64,000 nucleotides of DNA from Cryptomeria japonica. Its lineage: Eukaryota; Streptophyta; Pinopsida; Cupressales; Cupressaceae. The stretch covers positions 667,867,852-667,931,851 of the forward strand of contig NC_081412.1 of NCBI RefSeq assembly GCF_030272615.1. The letters are read 5' to 3'. Shown here piece after piece: positions 12,401 to 23,524 of this stretch. The notes below the pieces were generated by a model, which made no database searches, was not told where the DNA came from, and worked only from the letters and a program-made list of their open reading frames with translations. Numbering within the stretch: position 1 is the stretch's first letter; every line of letters begins with the position of its first letter. The position numbers and the translations under genes were made by a program.

Positions 12401-13504
12401 ATGTGGTACCAGAAATTTGATACATATGTGTTGAGTTTAGGATTTGAACGTTTTAAATCAGATCACTGTGTTTATTATAAATCTGATGGTGATCATTTCT
12501 TATTCATTGCATTGTATGTTGATGATATGTTATTCATTGGTAAAGGGAAAGGTATGATTTCAGAACTGAAGTCTCAGCTTGCTGCTAAATTTGAAATGAA
12601 AGATCTTGGTGCAGCAAAGCACATTCTTGGGATGGAAATTAGAAGAGATAGGGTGAACAGAAAGCTATGGCTAGTCTAGAGTAAGTATGTGAATTCAGTG
12701 TTACAGAGGTTCAACATGCAAAATTGTAGACCATTGAGTGTTCCTTTTATAGTTGGAATGAAACTATCCGTTTCAGATTGTCCTATATCCCCATTGGAGA
12801 TGGAAGACATGAGCAGAGTGCCTTACCAGAGTGTGGTTGGAAGCTTGATGTATGCTATGGTCTGTAGTAGACCAGACATTGCCCAAGCAGTGGGAGTACT
12901 TTCTAGATATATGTCTAATCCTGGTAGAGTTCATTGGGATGCAGTCAAAAGAGTCTTCAAATATTTGAAGGGTACTTCAGAGTATTCTTTGTGTTATCAT
13001 GGTAATTCAGTTGGAAACATGACTTCCCTTGATATCCATGGTTATGTGGATTCAGATTGGGCAGGTGATATTGATAGCAGAAGATCCACCAGTGCTTATG
13101 TGTTTACTTTGTTTGGTGGTGCAATTAGTTGGATGAGTAAGCGACAGGCTGTGGTTGCTTTATCCACTACTGAAGCAGAGTATATGGCAGCTACTCATGC
13201 TTGTAAAGAGGCCATTTGGCTTAAGAGACTGTGTTCAGATATTGGAATAAAACAAGGTACAGTGATAGTTTACTGTGACAGTCAGAGTGCAATTAGCCTA
13301 GCCAAGAACCCGACATTTCATGCCCGGACCAAACATATTGATGTTCAGTATCATTTTGTTAGAGATATGGTCGAAGATGGTAGGGTGAAGCTGGTTAAGG
13401 TGGAAACTTTGATGAATGTTGCAGATGCTTTAACTAAGGCTGTGAGCACAGAGAAGTTCAGATGGTGTTCAGAGTCTATGGGCCTTATGGCCCCTAGCAA
13501 TTGA
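9458..13504 (+). pseudogene. C2 copy 2 Gag-Pol polyprotein with five stop codons
   Basis: One reading frame of 1,348 codons with no frameshift, from the ATG at 9458 to the stop at 13502. Domains in order: UBN2 Gag; basic linker; intact CCHC knuckle (CWNCGKSGHIRKDC); protease with intact DSG (near 10319); integrase (WHQRLGHIG, HSDVFGP, RTDNGSEF, PQQNGVAER); RT (QMDVKTAFLYG, YVDDM near 12520); RNase H (YVDSDWAGD, STTEAEYMA, TKHIDVQYHFVRD). In-frame stops: TAA 10310, TAG 10715, 11255, 11693 and 12677. Against copy 1 the TAA replaces TGG and the last three TAGs replace CAG; the TAG at 10715 is shared with copy 1. Domain order and catalytic residues otherwise look normal, so copy 2 was probably active shortly before decay. 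Confidence 0.93.
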
Positions 13505-13560
13505 TTCATTGTGTTGACATTCCCTTCCGCTCTTGCAAGGTGTTCGACAAGTGGGAGATT

Positions 13561-14454
13561 TGTTGGGAAAAATGGTGTCTCAACCTTGCATTTATGCGAG
13601 GTTACTATTTATAGTAAGTTTTCATTTGAGCACGAAATGGTGCGAAACTCTCCCTGAAGCTTCTGGTTGGCTAGATAAGCATTCCGGTAAAGTTGCGTCG
13701 CAAGGTCACAGCTAGTTTTGAAGATATTAAAGTTTTCATCTTGGAGGGGTGTAATAAAATGTTTAAACTTAATTTTGGGGACTTTAGAGGCTCCGAAACG
13801 TCCTGAAAAGTGGCCATAACCGGTGAAGCCAGTTACGAGGTGATAGAGCACTTCGCGAGCTTTCCGGCGCTTCAAACGGTTTGTCAATCGGACACCCGGT
13901 TCTCAAGTTATGGCCTCCGGAAGTTTGTACTCCTGAAATAGGAAAAATAATTTGTATCGGATACATAAATGAGCGGTAAAAGGGAGCGACATGTGTTGAT
14001 GTGTGCTTTAACATGTCATAGGGAATCTAGAAGGGAGATAAGGTCGGCTACACCTTATTGGGTGGTTTTAGCCCATGGTTTTGTAATACCGTTTGACGGT
14101 TTCTTGTATTGTATCTCCTATTTATGAGGTGTGTGAGATAGAGGTTGTGTGTAAGAGTCCTATGGCTATTGAGTTGCCTCTGAATCTCTGATTAGTGGTA
14201 CTCCTGCGAAGAGCTTGCTCTGCAAGTATGTTGTAATCTGTTTTTGATTGCTGAATAAAATATTGAGCTACTTTTGGAGGGTGGGGTTTTTCTCCCAAAA
14301 GGGTTTTCCGCACATAAATCATTGTGTTGTGGTATGAATGTTATTATATCTATTTCTATTTTCTGTAACTGTTGTAATGATCTGAAAAAGTTTTGCATTA
14401 CCCTCCTCTCAAGGTTAGTGTAGGAAGTTGTTTCCGCTACTTAACTTCCTTACA
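13561..14454 (+). repeat. 3' LTR of C2 copy 2
   Basis: 894 bp, the same ends and length as the 5' LTR, preceded by the short purine run GTGGGAGA and followed by the GTCTC duplication. Confidence 0.93.
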
Positions 14455-14459
14455 GTCTC

Positions 14460-15695
14460 AACTTCAGGGTTTCCAGTCGAAGTTTTTCAAGCTTGTGTGA
14501 CTCAACTGTTGACTTTGTGTGATGAGTTAGCATTATAACGAAGAACAGATCATGTTGCCACGTTAGCCTTGTGCACGTGAAGGATCTTGCATGAAGGAGA
14601 TTGCTCCTATCCACCTTGGGAATGTGCGAAGTCTATAAATGATGATGGGTTTCTTGTCGCCATGAAAGCGTTGCATAATGAACGATGGAGAATGTCTTGA
14701 GATATGTTCAAGACTATTGTATTAAATGCTATGAGCTTAACAGTCAAGATTGAACCGCTTGAATTGATTAACCTAACAGGTTTAGGGTTTAGGGTTTAGG
14801 GTTTATGCTATCGACCTATCTATTTCCTATAAGGTCGATGTTGTGTTTCTTTCTGAGGTTGCTAGTAAATATTGTGTGTGTATCCAAGAGAAGAGATACA
14901 TGCTTCTTTCTAGACCAGAGGAGAGAAGTGATACCTGTAGTGTGTAAGTGCAGAAGGTGAAGATGAGCTAAAGTGGATCTGCATTGGCATTGAGTGCTGT
15001 TACCAGATCATTGTAATACCTGTTGATCTCTAACCACTTCAACAGTTGGAAATCCCTTAACAGGGTAGCTTTAACCGGCTTGTTGTAAATCCTTTAATAG
15101 GGTGACTCAAAACCATTGAGTTCTTGAAATCCTCTAACAAGGTAACCTTTAACAGGGTTTAACCCTTAACCAGGTATTCTAGCCATCCCTTAACCGGGTG
15201 ATCCCTAACAAGATCGGTTCCTAACAGAACCTATTGTAATGTCTCTAACCAGACAAGGCTCCTGACAGAGTGGACTTCTAAAGAGTTCAAAAATAGCTTG
15301 TGGGTATTCATCCCCACTGTGGTTTTTCCTAGTTGGGTTTCCATGTGAAAAATCTGTGTGTCATGTGTAGTGTTTTTTATGTGATGGTTTAAGTGATTTG
15401 TGTTTGAAGGTAAATCATATTGATCTTGCTATTTATATATTTCTAATGATAGATTACCTATTCATGTACAAGGGTGAAACAGAAATGAAGTATTAAACTG
15501 TATGAAAAGGTAAGCATCAACCGGTTTATTCTTGTCTCATTTATTCTGGGTTTAACTGGTTGTACTCTGTTCAAGACCGGTGTTACCGTTTGTTTGCCAA
15601 AGTGTAGTGTCTACTGACAAACCAGTTAAGGAAAGTGTTTTTGTTTGTACTGATTCACCCCCCCCTCTCAGTACCAATTTGGTACTATCCGTTCA
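14460..15695 (+). repeat. 3' LTR of copia-A, right part
   Basis: Continuation of the LTR begun at 8236; the two parts total about 1,440 bp. Near the end it has a C-rich tract (GATTCACCCCCCCC) also present in the inverted solo LTR at 52737-54133. The end is placed at GTTCA by comparison with that copy, so it is approximate by several bases. It holds a run of imperfect direct repeats around CCTTTAACAGGGT and CCTTAACCGGGTGATC (15050-15250). Confidence 0.75.
14780..14806 (+). repeat. Short plant-telomere-like TTTAGGG run inside the LTR
   Basis: About three and a half units of TTTAGGG, the plant telomere repeat, within copia-A's LTR. It is too short for a telomere. The inverted solo LTR has only scattered single units, so it is probably a chance or slipped repeat. 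Confidence 0.7.
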
Positions 15696-15984
15696 TCATT
15701 GAGTTATCACCCTTAGCCTTTTTATCAAGACTTATGTCAGTTACAAAATTAGGGTTACAACATGTCAGCTAATAGAAAAATAACACCTGATGCCTTTATA
15801 AAATAATAAGTCTTTTTGGCCTTGCTGGGCGTTGCCCCTCAACCCCGTCTTGTATCATGACAGGGAGCACACTTGGGGTGCTGCCCCTTGACCCCATCTT
15901 GGGGGCGCTGCCCCCAAACCCCCATCAAAAAATATGGGGGGAAATTGCGCTGATAAAAGTAGGGAAAATTTAACCTCTGAGTCT
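15696..15984. other. Spacer with GC-rich repeated motif
   Basis: No coding signal seen. At 15820-15925 a motif like GGGGCGCTGCCCCCAAACCC recurs three times with variations. Such tracts occur in plant transposon ends and spacers. It may be the edge of the gypsy remnant that follows. Confidence 0.5.
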
Positions 15985-18340
15985 GATTAGGCTCCATATA
16001 ACAACACAGAACTTATGGATCATACTTTTCCTTTTACTCGGTTGCTTAAGCAAAATACTACTTTTCAATGGAATGAAGATTGTCAACAAGCCTTTGAGGA
16101 TTTAAAAACTTATTTGGCTAACCCTCCTATCTTTCAACCCACTATCCCTACTCAAAATTTTCTTCTATTATTGTTTCTTCTTCTCGTGCTCTTGCAGCTC
16201 TATTGGCACAACATAATAGTGATGGTAAAGAATGTCTGATTTATTATATAAGCCACACTTTACTCGATTATGAGGTTCAATTACTATGATAGAAAGACAA
16301 TGTCTCTCTCTTGTGTTTGCAACTTAGAAGTTAAGACATTATCTTTTGAATGTTGAGATTCATGTTATCATTAAATTTGATCCTTTAAAGCATCTCTTTT
16401 CTAAAATCGATCTCTTAGGATAGTTAGCAAAATGGGTTATGATAATAAAATTTGACCTTGAATTTGTTTGCCAATAAGCAATTAAAGGACAATATTTAAC
16501 CAACCATTTAGTTGATGTGCCTTTACCTCTTACATTTCCTAATCAATAATCCTTCCGTGATGAGTTCGTTCTTCCTATTAACATCGATGCAATATGGAAA
16601 TTGTATTTTGATGGATCTAAGTGTCGTACATGTTTGAGAGCAGGTGTTATTTTGATATCTCCCTCTGGAAAACCTATCCCTTTATCTTAGCGTCTCAATT
16701 TCCTATATACTAACAATATCACTGAGTATGAAGCTCTTATAGCTGGTCTTAAAGCAACTTTATCTTTGAATATCCAACATATACATATCTATGGAGACTC
16801 TCAATTGATTATTAGACAATTTAGGAGGGTATATCAAGCTAAGCAAGATAAATTATCATAATATCATGACTTGGAAATATCCTTATTAGAAAAGTTCACT
16901 TCTTACACCATGGAACCCATTCCTCGAAAGGATAATCGACATACAAATGCAATGGCATGTGTCGCCTCTCTTGTATCCGTAGAGGATCCTTCTGTGGACC
17001 TTAATTTTATTATTCACAATCTTTCAACTATCATCGATAATTATAATGATGTAGCTTGTTGTTATGATTTAGATTCTAATGAATGCTACTCTCATATCTC
17101 AGGATATTTGATTGATGGTATCTTTCCAGACTCTACAAGTAAGAATGCTAGGGCTAGAATTCATAAATTAGCTGCAAGGTACATTATCCTTTGTAATGTT
17201 ATTTATAGAAGAGGTTATAATAGCCTTTGCCTTCATGGTCTAAACAAAGACAAGATCCCTATTTCTCTTGAGGAGGCACATTCAGGTGCTTGCAGGGGGC
17301 ATTTTGGTGGTAAATATTTGGTTCAAAGGTTGCTCTGAATGGGATACTATTGGAAACCATGGAGAAAGACTCTTTTTCCTTTGTCAAAACATGTCATCAA
17401 TGTCAGCAACACAACAATTTGATCCATGCTCTTGTGCAAGAGCTTACGTCACAAGTAGCCTCTTGGCCCTTTTCTTTATGGGGCTTGGATCTCATTGGTA
17501 AAATATTTCCTTCTTCTTCCCAAGCACATACCTTTATTCTCATAACCATAAATTATTTTATGAAGTAGGTAGAAGTAGTTCCTCTTCAATCCACTACTAT
17601 TGATGTAATATGTCAGTTTCTTCTAGATAATATTATTTCTCAATTTGGTATACCTTCCACTTTGATTTTTGACAATCGTACCTCATTCAAGCATAAAGAT
17701 GTGAATAAATTCCTTGAGAAATATCACATTTAACATCATTTTTCAACATCTTATTATCCTCAATCTAATGGTCAATATGAAGCTTCTAATAGGATTATTG
17801 AGCAAATTCTTCGTAAGACTATAAATAAGCATGGTAAGGATTGGCATACTCAGTTAACCTATGCTCTTTGGGCTTATCAAAGAAGTGTTCACGTAGCTAT
17901 TGGTACTACCCCTTACAATCTTGTTTATGGTGTTGATGCAATTATGCCTCTATAGTTAGAGATTCCTTCACTCAAAATCTCTCACAAAGGGATAGTCAAC
18001 AATGACTCTTACTGCGAATAATGCCTTCAACAACTTGAAATTATTGACGAACAACACATAAAAACTCTTGAGCATATTCAAGATTGTCATAAGTCCTTGC
18101 AACAAAGTTATAATAACAAAGATTCAAATTTCCTTCTCTGTGGGTGACTTAATGCTCTATGAGAACCAAGGCAATGTGAATGCTATACCAAAAGAAAGAG
18201 GAAAGTTTAGCCCGAACTGGATTGGACCATATATCATCATTGATGTCTATGGATCATGAGATTACCAAATAGCAGATATGGAAGGTACGCCTCTGAAGGA
18301 ACCTATAAATGCTATGCATCATCATAGATATTATGCCTAG
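15985..18340 (+). pseudogene. Ty3/gypsy pol remnant, Tat-like (RNase H, second RNase H, integrase)
   Basis: Starts at the end of RT and connection region (CQQAFEDLKTYLANPPIFQP). A first RNase H is badly broken. A second RNase H-like domain follows (YFDGSKCR; TEYEALIAGLKA; YGDSQLIIRQ; RKDNRHTNAMA, 16600-16960). Then come the integrase zinc-binding region (HFGGKYLVQR, then KTCHQCQQH near 17395) and the integrase core (WGLDLIGK; IFDNRTSF; PQSNGQYEASNR, 17470-17790), ending near 18340. Two RNase H domains in tandem are typical of the Tat lineage of Ty3/gypsy. There are many stops and frame changes, and neither LTR was recognised. It is non-functional. Confidence 0.8.
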
Positions 18341-18935
18341 AAATATTTACTCTTCCTTTTCTCTCTCTCTTTAATCCTAATTGTATGATACGTTAGCATG
18401 TTTTCATCAAAGCATGTGATATTAAATCATTTTTATTTAATCTATATTGCTTCGTTCTAAACAAACATCTTTTAAGTTTTTCTTGTCTTGAATTCATTGT
18501 GTAAGTTTTTAGGAATTTACATTTTCTTATGCTAGCTTATCATGCAATTTTCTTTATGTGTTTGAGGTAGGATACATCATGTTGTCTTTGATTATATCTT
18601 TAATTAGATCACATTAGTTATGTAGTTTAACTTAAACACATTCTACATCATCACTTGCTGTATTTAATTAAGCACTTAGGTATTTATTTAAATCTCACAT
18701 GTATCGATTTGATCATGAAAGCATTGAGAAATCAATCACATGGGAATTAAATTAGACATATATGTACATTTCCAAATTTATTACTTTTAATCAAAGCAAT
18801 ACAACACATTGTTTTGTAATTAAAGGAATACATTTGAGATAAAAGATAATCATATATATATCATCAAAGGTTTTAGGTACATCATATATAAAACCGACCA
18901 CTAGACACAAAATGTGGTCTCTACATCATCACTAT
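18341..18935. other. AT-rich spacer, no feature seen
   Basis: AT-rich sequence after the gypsy remnant with a short CTCTCTCTCT run near 18360. No ORF, repeat end or RNA gene was recognised. Confidence 0.5.
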
Positions 18936-20958
18936 CTATGGATGGTGGCTTTCGAGCCTTCTGGTCCCTATTGTGGTGGTACCATGGGTGTCTAGTGGTG
19001 GGTAGAGGATCATGAGTGACTCCTTGATGAGATCCTTTGATATCGATCCATTACTATGCCCTTGAACTTGACCGACTCCATACAGGCCTTTGAAATCTTG
19101 CACCATAGTTGTTCCCTCTCTTCTCATCTGAGCTCCAACTCTATCCACACTAAATAAACTAAATCCTCATGTCACCCTGCACTCCTCTGGGGTCTATGCA
19201 TGATCTAAAAATATTGAGGAATACATGATATAGTGATGATGTCGGATAGTGTGTGCTGGATAAGGTCTCGTCATCCCTAAACATTGACTGTAGAAGAGAG
19301 AAGAAGATTATATTTATGTGTTATCCTTAAAAATCAACATATATATCTCAAAAAAATAATAAGATTTTACCCGGGTCTCCCTGCTACTAGTGTGGATTGG
19401 CTATGATGGGAGCCTATGCTACAGTCATCTATGGTATGGAGCCATTTCCATCTCCATGCTTGTAGTGCCTCTGTACATTCAGATGTAGTCCTATTGAAGA
19501 TGATCAGTGTAATCTTGAGATTGACCTCTCTAAGGCCATCTCCTCCACATCTCTAATTGAATCCTCTCCTCTATCCTCCATTGCTAGGGGGACTAGGGCT
19601 ATGGTGTTGTCTCTTGAGTGATGGGGGGCATCATCATCATTCTCATCCTCCTCATGTCCTTCCTCTTTGTCCTCCTCCTTATCATCATCATCATCACCCT
19701 CCTCTTCCTCTCCCTCATCTTGGTGGTCATGTGCATCCACACCACTAGGATCTTCAGATGGCTCATGATACTCACTGGTTGAGTCGACCAATCTCATCCA
19801 TGGGTCAAGATTCCCCCTCAGATAGTCTAATGGGAATATGGCTCTGGGATAGTTCCTATCCCACCATGTGATGTAGCTACATTGTACTCCCACGTTATCA
19901 TTAAATGGGACCACTATGTCTATCTCCTCATCCTCTAAATTTGTCAACTCTATCTCATCCATGGTAGGCCTAGAGATTTCTCCTAATCTCACGGTGATCA
20001 AGAATGTTGTATGTAGATCTATATGGCTGAAGGGATGCCCTGCTCTAAACCAAACTACTGCCTCACCTAGTCAAAATAGAATTGGATGATAATGTAGCTA
20101 TGACAACCCTCTAGAAAGTGGTTCCTCTACATAAGGTGAAGTTGTCTATACTAACCCGACCATGTGGCCATCCGTCGGTACGACCTCCACACAATATCAT
20201 CCAATCTCAATTTGTCTATAAAAACTCTCCAATATAACAAATCACCCCTCTACCATGGTCTAGTGAGTGGATAAGCATATGACCTAGGTACATTGACATC
20301 CATGTCTACTACAAATATCGCCAACATGGTACATGTAATGTTCTTGAACATCCAGACTTGTAGAAAAGTGCAAGTCATCAAACTCCTCCCCTCACCATAA
20401 ACATAATCTCCTAGATCATGGTAGAGATGAGATAGCATGCTCTATCCCCATGAGTATACACTTCCTCATCCATCAGGGCATATGGCTAGCCCCACTATAT
20501 CTATCATCAATCTCATCATGAGAGGAACTCTAATGGTGGGATGAAGTAACCAACAAATGAGGGTCCAACCTCTCGTCTCTATGCACATAGCTCTGTCGAT
20601 ATAATATATCTTCTCTCTCCTCAATGTTGTCGATGCACAATCTATCTGATCATGTACTGAATTGTATGTCATCTGATCAAGCATTTGATAATGTAGTACA
20701 CATCCTCTAGTGTGTTTGTCCTCTCTCCCATAGGTAGGACGAAGGTAGAGGTATCCAAATCCCATCTCTCATCAAGGCCATGAGCAATTCTGGATGAAAC
20801 CTGATAGTAGGCATATTGCATATGTACCACAAACCTATTACCTTGAGAAGTTGTCTATCCTCTAGTGACACTAAGGAATATGGCTCTGCAGGTTCCAGTA
20901 CGTGAGTCCAATAGTTTGCTCCCGCATGCATGACAATCTCTGTAAACTCAGACATCAA
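18936..20958 (-). pseudogene. Remnant resembling a plant mobile domain (aminotransferase-like) protein
   Basis: Minus-strand fragments share a direction and join with few lesions: 20707-20958, 20466-20765 (one frameshift near 20720), 20250-20438 (in-frame TGA and TAG before it), 19504-20001, and possibly 18936-19148. They read as a globular region with spaced tryptophans (LYHDLGDYVYGEG; LQVWMF; VFIDKLRLDDIVW), then GNLDPWMRLV and an Asp/Glu-rich, His-containing tail (about 19640-19730). Layout and motif spacing recall the plant mobile domain found in MAIN-like proteins and in some MULE elements; that is an impression, not a profile match. No start or promoter could be fixed. An alternative is a captured gene fragment in an unrecognised element. 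Confidence 0.4.
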
Positions 20959-23524
20959 GAATCAATACTCTATCCACAATCAAAATCAATCAACACAAAT
21001 CCTAACACCTGATCCCATGCATGCCTTTAGTCTCTTTGTCCAGGGAGCAAGGTGCTCTAGGAGGACCATGGTACCCTAGTGGGACCATGGCGCCCTGGGA
21101 GGACTAGGGAGCCTAAAAGGGACCATGATGGCTTGTTGGGGGCACATATGAAATTAGGGTTTCCTATCTACTCAAAAAAGTCAACTTAGTCAAACAAAAG
21201 GTCAACAAAAACTACACATGCAGTTGAGTGGACCTACGTCATCAAGTGGGCTATCCTCAATCATGGATTGTCATAGGATCTCCATCCACGTGGGCATCTT
21301 AGGTCATCATCAAGGCATTTTTGGTTCTATGTGGGCTACTCTCTTGCACTATGTGACAAAATTGTAAAAATGATAAATGAAACTGTCATTGTCACTATTT
21401 AAGGTATGGACTTATTCTAAACCCTAATTTTTTATTTTTTACATAATCATTCATATCTTGGGCAAGAGAACTCTGATTTCTACACTGTCGATTGTATTGG
21501 AATTGTGTCTCAATTTTCTCTCTTACTAAATGTTCCATGATGTGCTTCAATCTAGTATCAAACCTCATTGCGAGCATTTGTCATCACCTCTATTCATAAT
21601 TCAACATGGTAAACATGATACCCTATTTCAATTGCCTAATTAGCAAGCCAAAATAGGGGGGCATATAACTACCCTCAAATTCCATTATTCCCTAGTAAGA
21701 ATTTAGGCAATTTAGTGATTTTATCTAATACTGTGGTTTTCTAGGATGTAGTTCCTAATAGTGTACTATAGATACCGTTGGGGGCTTCATTTGACACTTT
21801 ATGGATATATCCTTTTTCATGAATATTTAATTTATGTACTTTAGCTTGTATATGCATGTAGTGTCATATGACCACGCTAAATGTAGCATCACAAATTGTC
21901 CACCCTTAATTAGGAGGTACAATTCCACACTTAGGTTAGCACCTGCCTCAGTGTGTTGCATTTTGTATTTTAAATTCCCATGAAGCATTTAATTAATTAA
22001 TTTAATTGAATCTACTCATCTTCTTTTATCACTCCACACATCATAAAATTGGGCGCTTAATCCTAAGCATGCCCCTTTTAATTTTATCCTTTCAATTAAT
22101 CAACTCATTAAAAACCCTAATTAAGTCCTATTTTGACCTTCAAGGACTGATTTTGGATATCTAAACACCTTGAATTGTTGCACCAAGTGGGGATTTGCTT
22201 TGTAATCACAATACTTTTCATCCCTAAAAAATTTAGAAAAAAGTCGGGCGGACCATGGTTATTTGCCATGGTCCCAACTTTTTCTCCCCAAATTTCAGGA
22301 TCATATTTTTGTAGTATTATAATGTTTAAATCTATCTTTTTTGTGAAATTATATCAATTCTAGGCCAGCCTATGATAAAAAACAAAGTTAGGGTTTCATA
22401 TATATAACCTTTCCTTTCCTCATTTGAAGGATTCCAACTCTAGCTATTAAAGGATCCTCTTGTGAAGTGAAAGTGCAGGTTAATGTGAATTGCTCAATTA
22501 GAAAATCAAGCATTCATCAAGTATTTATAAGCCATTTTCATCATCAATTGAAGATTCGAAGATTTTAAAGAATAATAGGAGATCATCGACTATTGATTGG
22601 TTTATACCTCTCCCTTATAATTTGGTATGGTTTCATGTTATTTTCATATCTTTATAGGAGTTTCACATCACTTTTTTTGAGATTTACATTATTTCTTTAG
22701 ATCTGTTATTGTATTTGTGATTTGAAGCATTTACATTTATATTATGTTCATTTAGGGTTTATACTCAAACATAGGGTAGAACTCTAATTTACATTGTAGC
22801 TCATTAGGATCTTGCAAACACATGAGATTCTAGGGAACACACACTTTTCAATATTACATTTGCTATTTGTGGAGGTGTAAATCACTAAAACAAGGGGTTT
22901 GACTAAGGCAAAACCCTATATAGCCACCGAAACACCATTTTCCAAGTTGCAGGTGTAGGTATAGGAATCTAACGAAGCTGCATCTTCCCAAAAGTCAAAA
23001 TTTGTAGATGTAGATATAGATTTGGAAAGAGGTCTCAGTTTTTTAGGACCAAGGTGCCTAATGCCTTGGTCCAGGACCATGGCACCCAATGTCCTGGTCC
23101 TCCGAGTTTTTTGGCTCTTTTGGTAGTTCAACAATTCAAGGTCTTAATCAATAGATTCCAAAAGTACAGATCAATTTAGCAATAAGGACCAAGGTGCCCA
23201 ATGCTCTAGTCTGGCTCAGTCAGTTTTAGTTTCTAGTGATAGGTGCACATCTAAGTTTAATTTCTAATTTTGTAGCTCATATCTCAGTTTCAGTTATGCA
23301 TTCCTCTATTATTTTAGTTTATATAATCATTTTATTCATCTCCCTAGCTTAGTTTACCATTTGATTACATTTAGCTCATCTCCTCTTCATAGTAGCAAAG
23401 GAATAGAAACCATAAAGATATTCCTTGACTCTCTTTCATAAGAGGAAGTCAAAGTGAATCATCTCCTAAGGCTCTTTCGTATTCCAATATATGAAGGAGA
23501 GTGGGATTAGGTCTTAGTCTAGCT
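20959..23524. repeat. Non-coding, retroelement-like spacer with recurring GACCATGGCGCCC-type motif
   Basis: No supportable gene. Variants of GACCATGGCGCCC and GACCAAGGTGCCCAATG recur at 21060-21130 and 23038-23215, in parallel orientation about 2 kb apart. That spacing would fit paired sites in the repeats of an unrecognised retroelement, but no clear LTR ends were found. The rest is AT-rich with short TTAATTAA runs near 21990. Confidence 0.45.

Larger units (their letters stand above)
8439..14454 (+). mobile_element. Complete Ty1/copia retrotransposon, family C2 copy 2
   Basis: A 6,016-bp element with two 894-bp LTRs (TGTTGGG...CTTACA), a tRNA-Met primer site, a single-frame gag-pol reading frame and a 5-bp target duplication GTCTC (8434-8438 and 14455-14459). 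It is inserted in copia-A's 3' LTR. By hand alignment the two LTRs differ at about 25 sites, mostly transitions, so the insertion is not recent. All coding domains are present in order, but five stop codons inactivate it. Confidence 0.96.

Noticed and set aside
14780-14806. Interstitial telomere
   Set aside because: Only three and a half units inside an LTR.
15820-15925. Organelle-derived DNA or rRNA because of the GC-rich tract
   Set aside because: It is a short repeated GGGGCGCTGCCCC-type motif, without any recognisable organelle or rRNA sequence.
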